Shown: positions 1-6,630 of the stretch, one piece after another
Numbering within the stretch: position 1 is the stretch's first letter
Layout: the number at the start of each line of letters is the position of its first letter
Source of the DNA: Ktedonobacter racemifer
GTDB lineage: Bacteria; Chloroflexota; DTOL01; JACQYG01
Assembly (NCBI GenBank): GCA_020723545.1
Contig: DYIS01000144.1
Coordinates: forward strand, 1 to 6,630
Length of the DNA stretch: 6,630 nt
Direction of reading: 5' to 3'
Translations under genes and position numbers: made by a program
The notes under the pieces: generated by a model
Seen by the model: only the letters and a program-made list of their open reading frames with translations
The model's database searches: none
What the model was told of the DNA's origin: nothing

Positions 1-68
1 AAGGTACTTATCTCTTAATAAATATCGCCAATTATGGGACAGACTACTAGTTGAAGGAAAAGGGCCCC
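1..68 (+). other. AT-rich leader before the sugar permease genes
   Basis: This short stretch at the left edge precedes the first permease gene. Positions 1-50 are only about one third G+C by hand count, clearly poorer than the rest of the window, which suggests intergenic or promoter-proximal DNA. One frame (from position 3) stays open to a TAG at 48-50 and could be the tail of an upstream gene such as a sugar-binding protein, but the roughly 15 visible residues are not recognisable. AT-rich patches such as TTAATAAATA near 15-24 could belong to a promoter, but no paired -35/-10 boxes can be defended with so little upstream sequence. Confidence 0.4.
54..64 (+). promoter_or_regulatory. Ribosome binding site deciding the first permease start
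   Basis: The purine run AAGGAAAAGGG ends 4 bases before the ATG at 69, and its AAGGA core ends 10 bases before it. This supports ATG 69 over the in-frame TTG at 51, which would place the Shine-Dalgarno sequence inside the coding region and has only a weak GGGA upstream of itself. Confidence 0.65.
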
Positions 69-1046
69 ATGGCTAACACGCTCTTGATGGCCTTGATCGT
101 GGTCCTGGGCGTGCCGGCCGTGATGGCCGGCTACGTGGGACTGGTCGAGTGGCTGCTTGGTTTCCTACCAGAGCGGCATCGGCCAGGTGTCCGGCCGTGG
201 CTATGGATCGGGCCGGCGGTTCTGTTCCTGGTCGTCTTCCTGGTCTATCCAGCGCTGAACACCGCCGGCATCAGCCTGTTTAATGCCGACTCGACCCGCT
301 TCGTCGGTCTGGCCAACTATGCCTACGTCTTCACTGCCCAGGACATGTTGATCTCGTTCAAGAACAACATCCTGTGGCTGGTGCTCTTTACTCTGCTAAC
401 TGTGACCTTCGGCCTGATCATCGCCGTGCTCTTTGACCGCGTGCGCTACGAGGCAGCAGCTAAGGCACTCATCTTCTTGCCGATGGCCATCTCCTTCGTC
501 GCCGCCGGTGTGATCTGGAAACTGATGTACGACTTCAAGCCGGCCGGGCTGCCCCAGATGGGCACAGTCAACGCCATACTCACCACCACCATCCCCGGTT
601 TCCAGCCCCAGGCCTGGTTGTTCAACCCCTCAACTAATAACCCGGGCTTGATTGCGGTCGGCGTGTGGATGTGGACTGGCTTCTGTATGGTCATCCTGTC
701 GGCTGGGCTTAAGGGTATCCCGACCGAGATCCTAGAAGCGGCTCGGGTGGACGGCGCCAACGAGTGGCAGGTCTTCTGGCGCATCATCCTCCCCATGCTC
801 AGTTCCACGATCACCGTCGTCGCCACGACGATGATCATCAACGCCCTCAAGGCCTTCGACATCATATACGTCATGACCAACGGTAACTATGGCACCGAGG
901 TCATCGCCAACCGGATGTATAAGGAAATGTTCAACTTCCATCAGTTTGGTCGGGCGAGTGCCATCGCCGTGATCCTCCTGCTGGCCATCATCCCGATCAT
1001 GCTCAAGAACATCCAAGACTTCAGACGACAGGAGGCACTACGATGA
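69..1046 (+). CDS. Carbohydrate ABC transporter permease, MalF/UgpA type (AglF-like)
   Basis: This is one of the two membrane-spanning subunits of a CUT1-family sugar importer, forming half of the translocation channel in the cytoplasmic membrane. From ATG 69 it is 325 residues. Hydrophobic segments are visible at about 4-31, 44-66, 101-123, 132-154, 194-213, 237-262 and 296-313. The permease EAA loop is clear: E223-A224-A225 followed by G229 and an I-x-LP stretch near 239-242, the part that docks on the ATPase. The segment at 4-31 is an additional N-terminal span ahead of the six-helix core, recalling MalF and AglF more than UgpA. An in-frame TTG at 51 would add six residues, but the purine-rich ribosome site at 54-64 favours ATG 69. 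The stop codon overlaps the next start as ATGA. An alpha-glucoside substrate is inferred from overall resemblance to AglF and from the coupled trehalose synthase. The sequence itself cannot fix the substrate. Confidence 0.93.
   Translation: MANTLLMALIVVLGVPAVMAGYVGLVEWLLGFLPERHRPGVRPWLWIGPAVLFLVVFLVYPALNTAGISLFNADSTRFVGLANYAYVFTAQDMLISFKNNILWLVLFTLLTVTFGLIIAVLFDRVRYEAAAKALIFLPMAISFVAAGVIWKLMYDFKPAGLPQMGTVNAILTTTIPGFQPQAWLFNPSTNNPGLIAVGVWMWTGFCMVILSAGLKGIPTEILEAARVDGANEWQVFWRIILPMLSSTITVVATTMIINALKAFDIIYVMTNGNYGTEVIANRMYKEMFNFHQFGRASAIAVILLLAIIPIMLKNIQDFRRQEALR
1030..1035 (+). promoter_or_regulatory. Strong Shine-Dalgarno for the second permease
   Basis: A perfect AGGAGG sits 7 bases before the ATG at 1043, inside the last codons of the first permease gene. 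It fixes the start of the second permease and lets both subunits be made in step. Confidence 0.8.
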
Positions 1047-1939
1047 CTACCGCCGCTATAGCGCAAGCTCGTGAACGTGAGGCCTCCCTCAGCGCACGCC
1101 TCGCCCGGGCGCTCAGCCAGGGCCCGCTGCACGTGGTCGTGCTCCTGATCTGCGCCGTGTGGCTGCTACCGTCGGTCGGCCTGCTGGTCAGCTCCTTCCG
1201 GCCGGCGCGCCTGGTTGCCTCGACCGGCTGGTGGACGGCCTTCACACCGCCATTCAACTTTACGCTGGGTATGTACCGCGAGGCGCTGAGCACGAGTGGG
1301 ATGGCCCAGAGCTTCGTCAACAGCCTGTTCATCTCCATTCCGTCCACCGTTATCCCGATCATGATTGCCGCCTTCGCCGCTTACGCCTTTGCCTGGATGA
1401 AATTTCCTGGGCGTGATCTCCTGTTCGTCATCGTGGTCGGGCTGTTGGTCGTCCCGCTCCAGATGACCCTGATCCCGGTGCTGCGCCTGTTCAACGCCTT
1501 GGGGTTAACCGGCACCTTCCTCGGCATCTGGCTGGCCCACACCGGCTACGGCCTGCCCTTCGCCGTCTATCTGCTGCGTAACTTCTTCGGCGCTCTGCCC
1601 AAGGACCTATTCGAATCGGTTTACCTGGACGGGGCATCGCCGTTCACTGCTTTCTTCTGGCTGGTCTTGCCGCTGTCCGTGCCGGCCCTGGCGTCGCTGG
1701 TGATCTTCCAGTTCATGTGGGTCTGGAACGACCTGCTGGTCGCGCTGATCTACCTGGGTGGCACGCCCAAGGTGGCGCCGATGACCGTGACCATCAGCAA
1801 CCTGGTGAACTCGCTGGGCGGCAACTGGCAGGTGCTGACTGCGGCGGCCTTCATCTCGATGCTGCTGCCGATGCTTGTTTTCTTCAGCATGCAGCAATAC
1901 TTCGTGCGGGGGATTCTGGCCGGGTCGGTGAAGGGATGA
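1043..1939 (+). CDS. Carbohydrate ABC transporter permease, MalG type (AglG-like)
   Basis: This is the second channel subunit of the same CUT1 sugar importer and the expected heterodimer partner of the preceding permease. It has 298 residues, normal for MalG/AglG proteins. An N-terminal cytoplasmic stretch of about 28 residues is followed by hydrophobic spans at about 29-51, 97-118, 126-147, 155-178, 205-235 and 265-285. The EAA loop reads E191-S192-V193 with the invariant G197 and a V-LP near 208-210. The first periplasmic segment contains an SSFRPARLVASTGWW-like stretch (51-64), which I associate with AglG-type alpha-glucoside permeases. The C-terminus ends with the typical QQYFVRGILAGSVKG pattern. 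The start overlaps the upstream stop by 4 bases and the stop overlaps the trehalose synthase start by 4 bases. No transport ATPase follows it, so the ATPase must be encoded outside the window, as is common for CUT1 importers that share an MsmK/MalK-type subunit. Confidence 0.94.
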   Translation: MTTAAIAQAREREASLSARLARALSQGPLHVVVLLICAVWLLPSVGLLVSSFRPARLVASTGWWTAFTPPFNFTLGMYREALSTSGMAQSFVNSLFISIPSTVIPIMIAAFAAYAFAWMKFPGRDLLFVIVVGLLVVPLQMTLIPVLRLFNALGLTGTFLGIWLAHTGYGLPFAVYLLRNFFGALPKDLFESVYLDGASPFTAFFWLVLPLSVPALASLVIFQFMWVWNDLLVALIYLGGTPKVAPMTVTISNLVNSLGGNWQVLTAAAFISMLLPMLVFFSMQQYFVRGILAGSVKG

Positions 1940-3573
1940 CCTGGTACAAAGACGCCGTATTCTATGAAGTCTACATCCGGGCCTTTTGTGACGGCAACGG
2001 CGACGGACACGGCGACTTCCAGGGGCTGACCAGCAAGCTGGGCTATCTCCAGGAGCTGGGGGTCAATTGCCTCTGGCTGTTGCCGATGTACGATTCGCCC
2101 CTGGTCGACGATGGCTACGACGTCAGGGACTTCCTCAAGATTCACCAGGACTACGGGACAGTCGAGGATTTCAAAGAGATGGTCCAGGAGACTCACCGGC
2201 GCGGCCTCCGCGTCATCGCTGACCTGGTGATGAATCACACCTCGGACCAGCATGCCTGGTCCCAAGAGGCCCGCTCGTCCAAGAACTCCCCCAAGCGAGA
2301 CTACTACCTTTGGAGCAGGACGAACCGAAAGCTCAAGGATGCCCGAATCATCTTCGTCGATTTCCAAGAGTCCAACTGGGAGTTTGACCCCCTCACCGGG
2401 GAGTACTATTTTCACCGCTTCTATCCCCAGCAGCCAGACCTGAACTACGATAACCCAGCCGTGCAACAGGCCATGCTCAGGGTGATGAAGCACTGGCTGG
2501 ACATGGGTATCGATGGCTTCCGGGCCGATGCCGTGCCGTACCTGTTCAAGCGGGAGGGGACGAACTGCGAGAACCTGCCCGAAACCCACGCCTACCTCAA
2601 GCGCGTGCGGCGCTTCCTGGACGAGAACTATCGGGGCAAGGTTCTGCTGGCGGAGGCCAACCAGTGGCCGGAGGAGGTGCGGGAGTACTTTGGCGCTGGC
2701 GACGAGTTCCACATGTGCCTGCATTTCCCCCTGATGCCCCGCATCTTCCTGGCATTGAAGCGAGAGGATAGAAGGCCCATCGTGGACATCCTAAATAGAA
2801 CCCCGCCCATTCCAGAATCGTGCCAGTGGGCAACCTTCTTGAGGTGCCACGATGAGCTCACCCTGGAGATGGTAACCGAAGAGGACAGGCAATTCCTGTG
2901 GGACGCCTATGCCCCTGACCATCAGATGAGGCTTAACCTCGGCATCCGGCGACGCCTGTCGCCCCTGCTGAACAACGATCGAAGGAGGATCGAGCTCGCT
3001 TACTCCCTACTGTTGACCTTGCCAGGCTCGCCCATCATCTACTACGGCGACGAGATCGGCATGGGAGACAACATCACCCTGAAGGACAGAGGCGGCCTCC
3101 GAACACCAATGCAGTGGTCCAATGAGGAGAATGCCGGCTTCTCCGTGGCGCATCCATCCGCCATGTACAGCCCGGTGAACGATGACGAAGTCCTTAGCTA
3201 CAAAAGGATCAATGCCAGATCACAGTTAGAGGACCCCTCTTCCCTTTTCCACACCGTGAGGAAGATGATCCTGGCGCGGAAGACACACCGTGCCTTCGGC
3301 CGGGGGAGCTGCCAGTTCCTAGAGCCCCAAAACACGGCGGTCTTAGCGTACCTGCGCCGGTACGAGAGCGATAACATCCTCGTGGTGCATAACCTGTCCT
3401 CGTCGAGGCAATCGGTTTCGTTAGAATCAACTGAGTTCCCCGCTTGCCTTCCGGTCGATATGCTCTCTGGAGACGCATTTGCCCCGGTCTCTAGGGGACC
3501 CTATGCCCTGGACCTGGACCCATACCAGTACCTCTGGCTTACGCTAAAGCCCCTCTCTCAGCCGAGCCCCTGA
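1936..3573 (+). CDS. treS: Trehalose synthase (maltose alpha-D-glucosyltransferase), GH13
   Basis: A cytoplasmic enzyme that interconverts maltose and trehalose by intramolecular transglucosylation. It has 545 residues, close to single-domain TreS, with no fused maltokinase. The start MTWYKDAVFYE matches the family N-terminus, so the open frame further upstream is not coding. A calcium-type loop D19-N21-D23-D27 is followed by conserved region I (D96-LVMNHT), region II GFRADA with nucleophile D198, region III with acid/base E240 in LLAEANQWPEE, and region IV with H305-D306. TreS hallmarks include REGTNCENLPETHAYLKR after the nucleophile, HDELTLEMVTEEDR, and YYGDEIGMGDNI with RTPMQW. A C-terminal beta domain runs from about 455 to 545. 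Oddities: position 304 is Cys where the family usually has Asn, and region II has Ala197 where TreS often has Leu. No spaced Shine-Dalgarno precedes the ATG (GAAGGG directly abuts it), so translation probably depends on coupling to the permease through the ATGA overlap. A related alpha-glucosidase or transglucosylase activity cannot be excluded. Confidence 0.92.
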   Translation: MTWYKDAVFYEVYIRAFCDGNGDGHGDFQGLTSKLGYLQELGVNCLWLLPMYDSPLVDDGYDVRDFLKIHQDYGTVEDFKEMVQETHRRGLRVIADLVMNHTSDQHAWSQEARSSKNSPKRDYYLWSRTNRKLKDARIIFVDFQESNWEFDPLTGEYYFHRFYPQQPDLNYDNPAVQQAMLRVMKHWLDMGIDGFRADAVPYLFKREGTNCENLPETHAYLKRVRRFLDENYRGKVLLAEANQWPEEVREYFGAGDEFHMCLHFPLMPRIFLALKREDRRPIVDILNRTPPIPESCQWATFLRCHDELTLEMVTEEDRQFLWDAYAPDHQMRLNLGIRRRLSPLLNNDRRRIELAYSLLLTLPGSPIIYYGDEIGMGDNITLKDRGGLRTPMQWSNEENAGFSVAHPSAMYSPVNDDEVLSYKRINARSQLEDPSSLFHTVRKMILARKTHRAFGRGSCQFLEPQNTAVLAYLRRYESDNILVVHNLSSSRQSVSLESTEFPACLPVDMLSGDAFAPVSRGPYALDLDPYQYLWLTLKPLSQPSP

Positions 3574-4250
3574 GCCCTAAGTCTCTCGGGCCTAAGTGGG
3601 TTCATCTCCTCCATCTTGCCGGAGACGGTGAAGGCCACCCTCTCGCAGATGTTGGTGACACGGTCGGCGATGCGCTCCAGGTTGTGAGCCACCCAAAGCA
3701 GGTGCGTAGCCCGGGTAATGGTCCCTGGGTCGGAGATCATGAAGCTCAAGAGCTCCCGATACACCTGGTCGTACAGGGCATCCACCTGGTCATCCAGGGC
3801 GCTGACCTCTCGGGCCGCCTGGGCATCCCGGGCCACGAAGGCGTCCAGGGCGCGGCGTAGCATCTCCCGAGCCTTGGCGGCCATGAGCGGGACATCGATC
3901 AAGGGCTTGAGCAAGGGCTCGTCGCCCAACATGATCGTGATCTTGGCTATGCCCGCAGCGTGATCGGCCATGCGCTCCAGATCGGTGATGATGTTCAGGA
4001 CCGCGGCGATGACCCGCAGGTCCACGGCCATGGGCTGCTGGGTGGCGATCAGGAGAAGGGCCTTTTCCTCTATCTCGAATCTCTTTTGATTGATAGCGGC
4101 GTCGTCCTCTATGACCTGCCGGGCCAGGGGCAGGTCCCGTTGCTTCAAGCCCTCCAGGCTGCGACCGATGGCCTTGTCCACCATGCTCCCCAGGTACAGG
4201 ACGTCGTCCTGGAGCTGATTCAGACGGCGATCAAATGTTTCCCTGGTCAT
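3558..4250 (-). CDS. phoU: Phosphate transport system regulator PhoU
   Basis: PhoU links the Pst transporter to the PhoR sensor kinase, repressing the phosphate-starvation response and restraining phosphate uptake. It is a peripheral cytoplasmic protein. This copy has 230 residues, normal for the family, and is almost entirely helical with two related three-helix halves. Each half carries the family's acidic metal-binding motif: D90-LERMAD (E92, D96, then H97) and N190-LERIAD (E192, D196). The second motif continues with Arg197 where many homologues have His. The start at 4250 has only a weak AGGA about 10 bases upstream. A four-codon reading frame (ATG at 4261) with better spacing to a GGAAAGG run ends across this start as ATGA. 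It is the last gene of the pst operon, and its 3' end overlaps the end of the convergent trehalose synthase gene by 16 bp. Confidence 0.95.
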   Translation of the reverse strand: MTRETFDRRLNQLQDDVLYLGSMVDKAIGRSLEGLKQRDLPLARQVIEDDAAINQKRFEIEEKALLLIATQQPMAVDLRVIAAVLNIITDLERMADHAAGIAKITIMLGDEPLLKPLIDVPLMAAKAREMLRRALDAFVARDAQAAREVSALDDQVDALYDQVYRELLSFMISDPGTITRATHLLWVAHNLERIADRVTNICERVAFTVSGKMEEMNPLRPERLRAQGLG

Positions 4251-4271
4251 TTGCGCAACATCCTGCCTTTC

Positions 4272-5117
<846 letters not shown>

Positions 5118-5120
5118 CTT

Positions 5121-5127
5121 CTCCTCC
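5121..5127 (-). promoter_or_regulatory. Shine-Dalgarno for pstB
   Basis: GGAGGAG read on the minus strand lies 3 bases before ATG 5117 (5 bases from the GGAGG core) and 6 bases before ATG 5114. Its first G is the last base of the alternative GTG start at 5129, so using that GTG would put this strong site inside the gene. Confidence 0.65.
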
Positions 5128-5131
5128 ACGA

Positions 5132-6010
5132 CTAACCGCCCAGCCGGGCCTGACGGATCATAGTCCAGGCCCGGGCGATGATGTTCAAGGACAACACCAA
5201 CGCCATCAGCACCAGGGCCGTCGCCCAGGCCTTGGCGTGCCAGTCCTTGTAAGGCGAGATGGCATAGACAAACAGGGTGTGAGGGAGGGAGGCTATGGGC
5301 TGGTCAAGCCGAGTGCTCCAGAAGGGGTTGCCAAAGGAGGTGAACAGAAGCGGCGCGGTCTCTCCCGCCACCCTGGCCACTCCCAACATCACGCCGGTGA
5401 TTACCCCGTTTAGAGCCGCCGGGAGCATTACCGCCAGCGAGGTCTTCCACTCTGGAGCACCTAGTGCCAGCGAGGCCTCCCGCAGGTCGTTTGGCACCAG
5501 TTTCAGCATCTCCTCGGTGGCTCGAATGACCGTGGGCAGCATGATAATGGCCAGGGCCAGGCCGCCGGAAAGGGCGCTGAACCGCTTCATTGGCAATACC
5601 ACCACGGTGTAGGCGAAGATGCCGACGACGATGGAAGGCACGCCGGAGAGCACGTCGGTGCCAAAGCGGACAGCCAGGCCCAGAGGGGTATCCGGCTTAT
5701 CCGCCACATAGAAGGCGGTCAGGACGCCGATAGGGATGCTTATGGTACAGGCGATGCCCACCAGAATGGCGGTGCCGCCCAGGGCATTTGCGATCCCGCC
5801 CCCGGGCACCCCCACCGGCGTGGGGAGTTTTGTGAAGAAATCGGCGCTGACGAAACGTGCTCCCTGGCTGGCGATGTAGACGACGATCCAGACCAGGGGC
5901 ACCACGGCCAGGAAGGCCGCCAGGCCAGTGAGGGAGAGCATCCCGGCGTTGGTGAGCTTCCGCCAGGCATACCTCACACTACCGGATCGCCACCGGGTAG
6001 ATCTGCTCAC
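5132..6010 (-). CDS. pstA: Phosphate ABC transporter permease PstA
   Basis: One of two inner-membrane channel subunits of the high-affinity phosphate importer, pairing with PstC. It has 292 residues, typical for PstA. A positively charged N-terminus of about 20 residues precedes hydrophobic spans at about 24-48, 76-101, 119-140, 147-163, 192-216 and 262-281. The cytoplasmic EAA-type loop reads REASLALGAPEW at 177-188, followed by the PstA-typical VARVAGETAPLLFTS at 211-225, which contains the GETAP motif. The start is GTG at 6010, supported by AGGAGGT 7 bases upstream and by a 4-base GTGA overlap with the stop of pstC. The stop at 5132-5134 lies only 2 bases from the alternative pstB GTG, so pstC, pstA and pstB are one tightly packed transcript. 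Confidence 0.95.
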   Translation of the reverse strand: MSRSTRWRSGSVRYAWRKLTNAGMLSLTGLAAFLAVVPLVWIVVYIASQGARFVSADFFTKLPTPVGVPGGGIANALGGTAILVGIACTISIPIGVLTAFYVADKPDTPLGLAVRFGTDVLSGVPSIVVGIFAYTVVVLPMKRFSALSGGLALAIIMLPTVIRATEEMLKLVPNDLREASLALGAPEWKTSLAVMLPAALNGVITGVMLGVARVAGETAPLLFTSFGNPFWSTRLDQPIASLPHTLFVYAISPYKDWHAKAWATALVLMALVLSLNIIARAWTMIRQARLGG

Positions 6011-6630
6011 GCGCGCACCTCCTGCGGCACCCGTCGCGCCACCTGCCAGACCAGGAACCGGGCGATCAGGTTCAGGAACAGTGTCCCCACGAAGAGCACC
6101 AGGCCGATCTCGATCAGGGATTGCAAATAAAGGTCATAGGTGGCCTCGGCGAATTCGTTGGCGATGATGGAGGCCATGGTGTAGCCCGGGTGCAGGAGCG
6201 AGGGCGTGAGGTCCAGGTTATTGCCGATGACCATAGTCACCGCCATCGTCTCGCCCAGGGCCCGGCCCAGCCCCAGGATGACGGCCCCCAAGATACCAGA
6301 GAGTCCATACGGGACGAGCACCTGAGAGATCATCTCCCACTTCGTGGCCCCCAATGCCAGGGCCGCCTCCCGCTGGGAACTGGGGACGGCCCGGAACACG
6401 TCCCGGCTCACCGTTGAGATGGTGGGCAGGATCATGATCGCCAGGATGAGGGAGGCCGCTAGCCGGCTGGGGCCGAAGACCGGCCCAGCAAACAGCGCGG
6501 TAAAGCCCAGCGTCTGGTTCAAGGCCTCTGCTACCGGCCTCACCACGATCGGGACGAAGACGAACAGGCCCCATAACCCGTAAACCACGCTCGGCACCGC
6601 TGCCAACAGTTCCACCAGGAACCCCAAAAG
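6007..6630 (-). CDS. pstC: Phosphate ABC transporter permease PstC (5' end outside window)
   Basis: The other inner-membrane channel subunit of the phosphate importer. Only the C-terminal 207 residues are present. The frame runs open through the right edge, and about 100 N-terminal residues are missing compared with the usual length of 300 to 320, so the TTG at 6627 is an internal codon and not a start. The visible part begins inside the conserved ELLAAVPSVVYGLWGLFVFVP region, with spans near the right edge and around 6450, 6270 and 6080. The EAA-type loop REAALALGATKW maps near 6340-6375, and GRALGETMAVTMVIGNN (about 6220-6270) is diagnostic of PstC. The stop overlaps the pstA GTG start by 4 bases. 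PstS, the periplasmic phosphate-binding protein, is expected further upstream, beyond the window. Confidence 0.95.
   Translation of the reverse strand, partial: LLGFLVELLAAVPSVVYGLWGLFVFVPIVVRPVAEALNQTLGFTALFAGPVFGPSRLAASLILAIMILPTISTVSRDVFRAVPSSQREAALALGATKWEMISQVLVPYGLSGILGAVILGLGRALGETMAVTMVIGNNLDLTPSLLHPGYTMASIIANEFAEATYDLYLQSLIEIGLVLFVGTLFLNLIARFLVWQVARRVPQEVRA
6017..6023 (-). promoter_or_regulatory. Shine-Dalgarno for pstA
   Basis: AGGAGGT on the minus strand, inside the last codons of pstC, sits about 7 bases before the GTG at 6010. It is what selects this non-ATG start. Confidence 0.8.

Noticed and set aside
3..50. Open frame ending at TAG 48-50 as the tail of an upstream gene
   Set aside because: Only about 15 residues are visible, they match no recognised C-terminus, and the composition is unlike the other genes, so it cannot be called coding from this window.
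1717..1935. Upstream extension of the treS frame by 73 codons
   Set aside because: It lies out of frame within the C-terminal half of the MalG-type permease, and the TreS family N-terminus begins exactly at the ATG at 1936.
1750..2724. A 324-codon open frame on the minus strand opposite the second permease and treS
   Set aside because: It is fully antisense to two well-identified genes, shows no recognisable domain, and is rich in Val, Leu and Gly as expected from the reverse complement of GC-rich codons.
3557..3574. CTCAG/CTGAG inverted repeat as a possible bidirectional terminator between treS and phoU
   Set aside because: The stem is only 5 bp with an 8-base loop, lies inside both coding ends, and has no T run on either side.
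3576..3596. CCTAAG present twice, 9 bases apart
   Set aside because: It lies within the phoU C-terminal codons (Leu-Arg pairs). A two-copy hexamer in coding DNA is expected by chance.

Overview
The window is bacterial chromosomal DNA, moderately to highly GC-rich (about 60% by eye) and densely coded. It holds the inner ends of two operons that converge near position 3565. No mobile element, RNA gene, CRISPR array or phage gene is visible. The mix of a high-GC alpha-glucoside-type permease pair, a single-domain trehalose synthase and a PhoU carrying an 'ADRVTNICERV'-like second motif reminds me of Chloroflexota. That placement is a low-confidence impression and was not computed.

Left half, plus strand (69-3573): two inner-membrane permeases of a carbohydrate ABC importer (MalF-type then MalG-type, closest in feel to AglF/AglG alpha-glucoside permeases) are followed by a GH13 trehalose synthase (TreS, maltose alpha-D-glucosyltransferase). 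Both junctions are 4-base ATGA stop/start overlaps, so the three genes are almost certainly one translationally coupled unit. The substrate-binding protein is not in the window and may lie to the left. No transport ATPase for this system is visible either. The likely logic is uptake of maltose, trehalose or a related alpha-glucoside, followed by maltose-trehalose interconversion in the cytoplasm. TreS keeps its catalytic Asp, Glu and Asp residues, but has Cys where conserved region IV normally has Asn just before the His-Asp pair.

Right half, minus strand (6630 down to 3558): pstC (its start lies beyond the right edge), pstA, pstB and phoU, the classic high-affinity phosphate ABC transporter and its regulator, in the usual order. 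pstC and pstA overlap by 4 bases, pstA and pstB are nearly abutting, and phoU follows pstB by about 21 bases. PstS is expected upstream, beyond the right edge.

The two operons are convergent and their last genes (treS and phoU) overlap tail to tail by 16 bp, with no recognisable intrinsic terminator between them. I see no convincing undescribed system. The points most worth checking are the TreS active-site variant, the coupling of TreS to its transporter, and the overlapping convergent ends.
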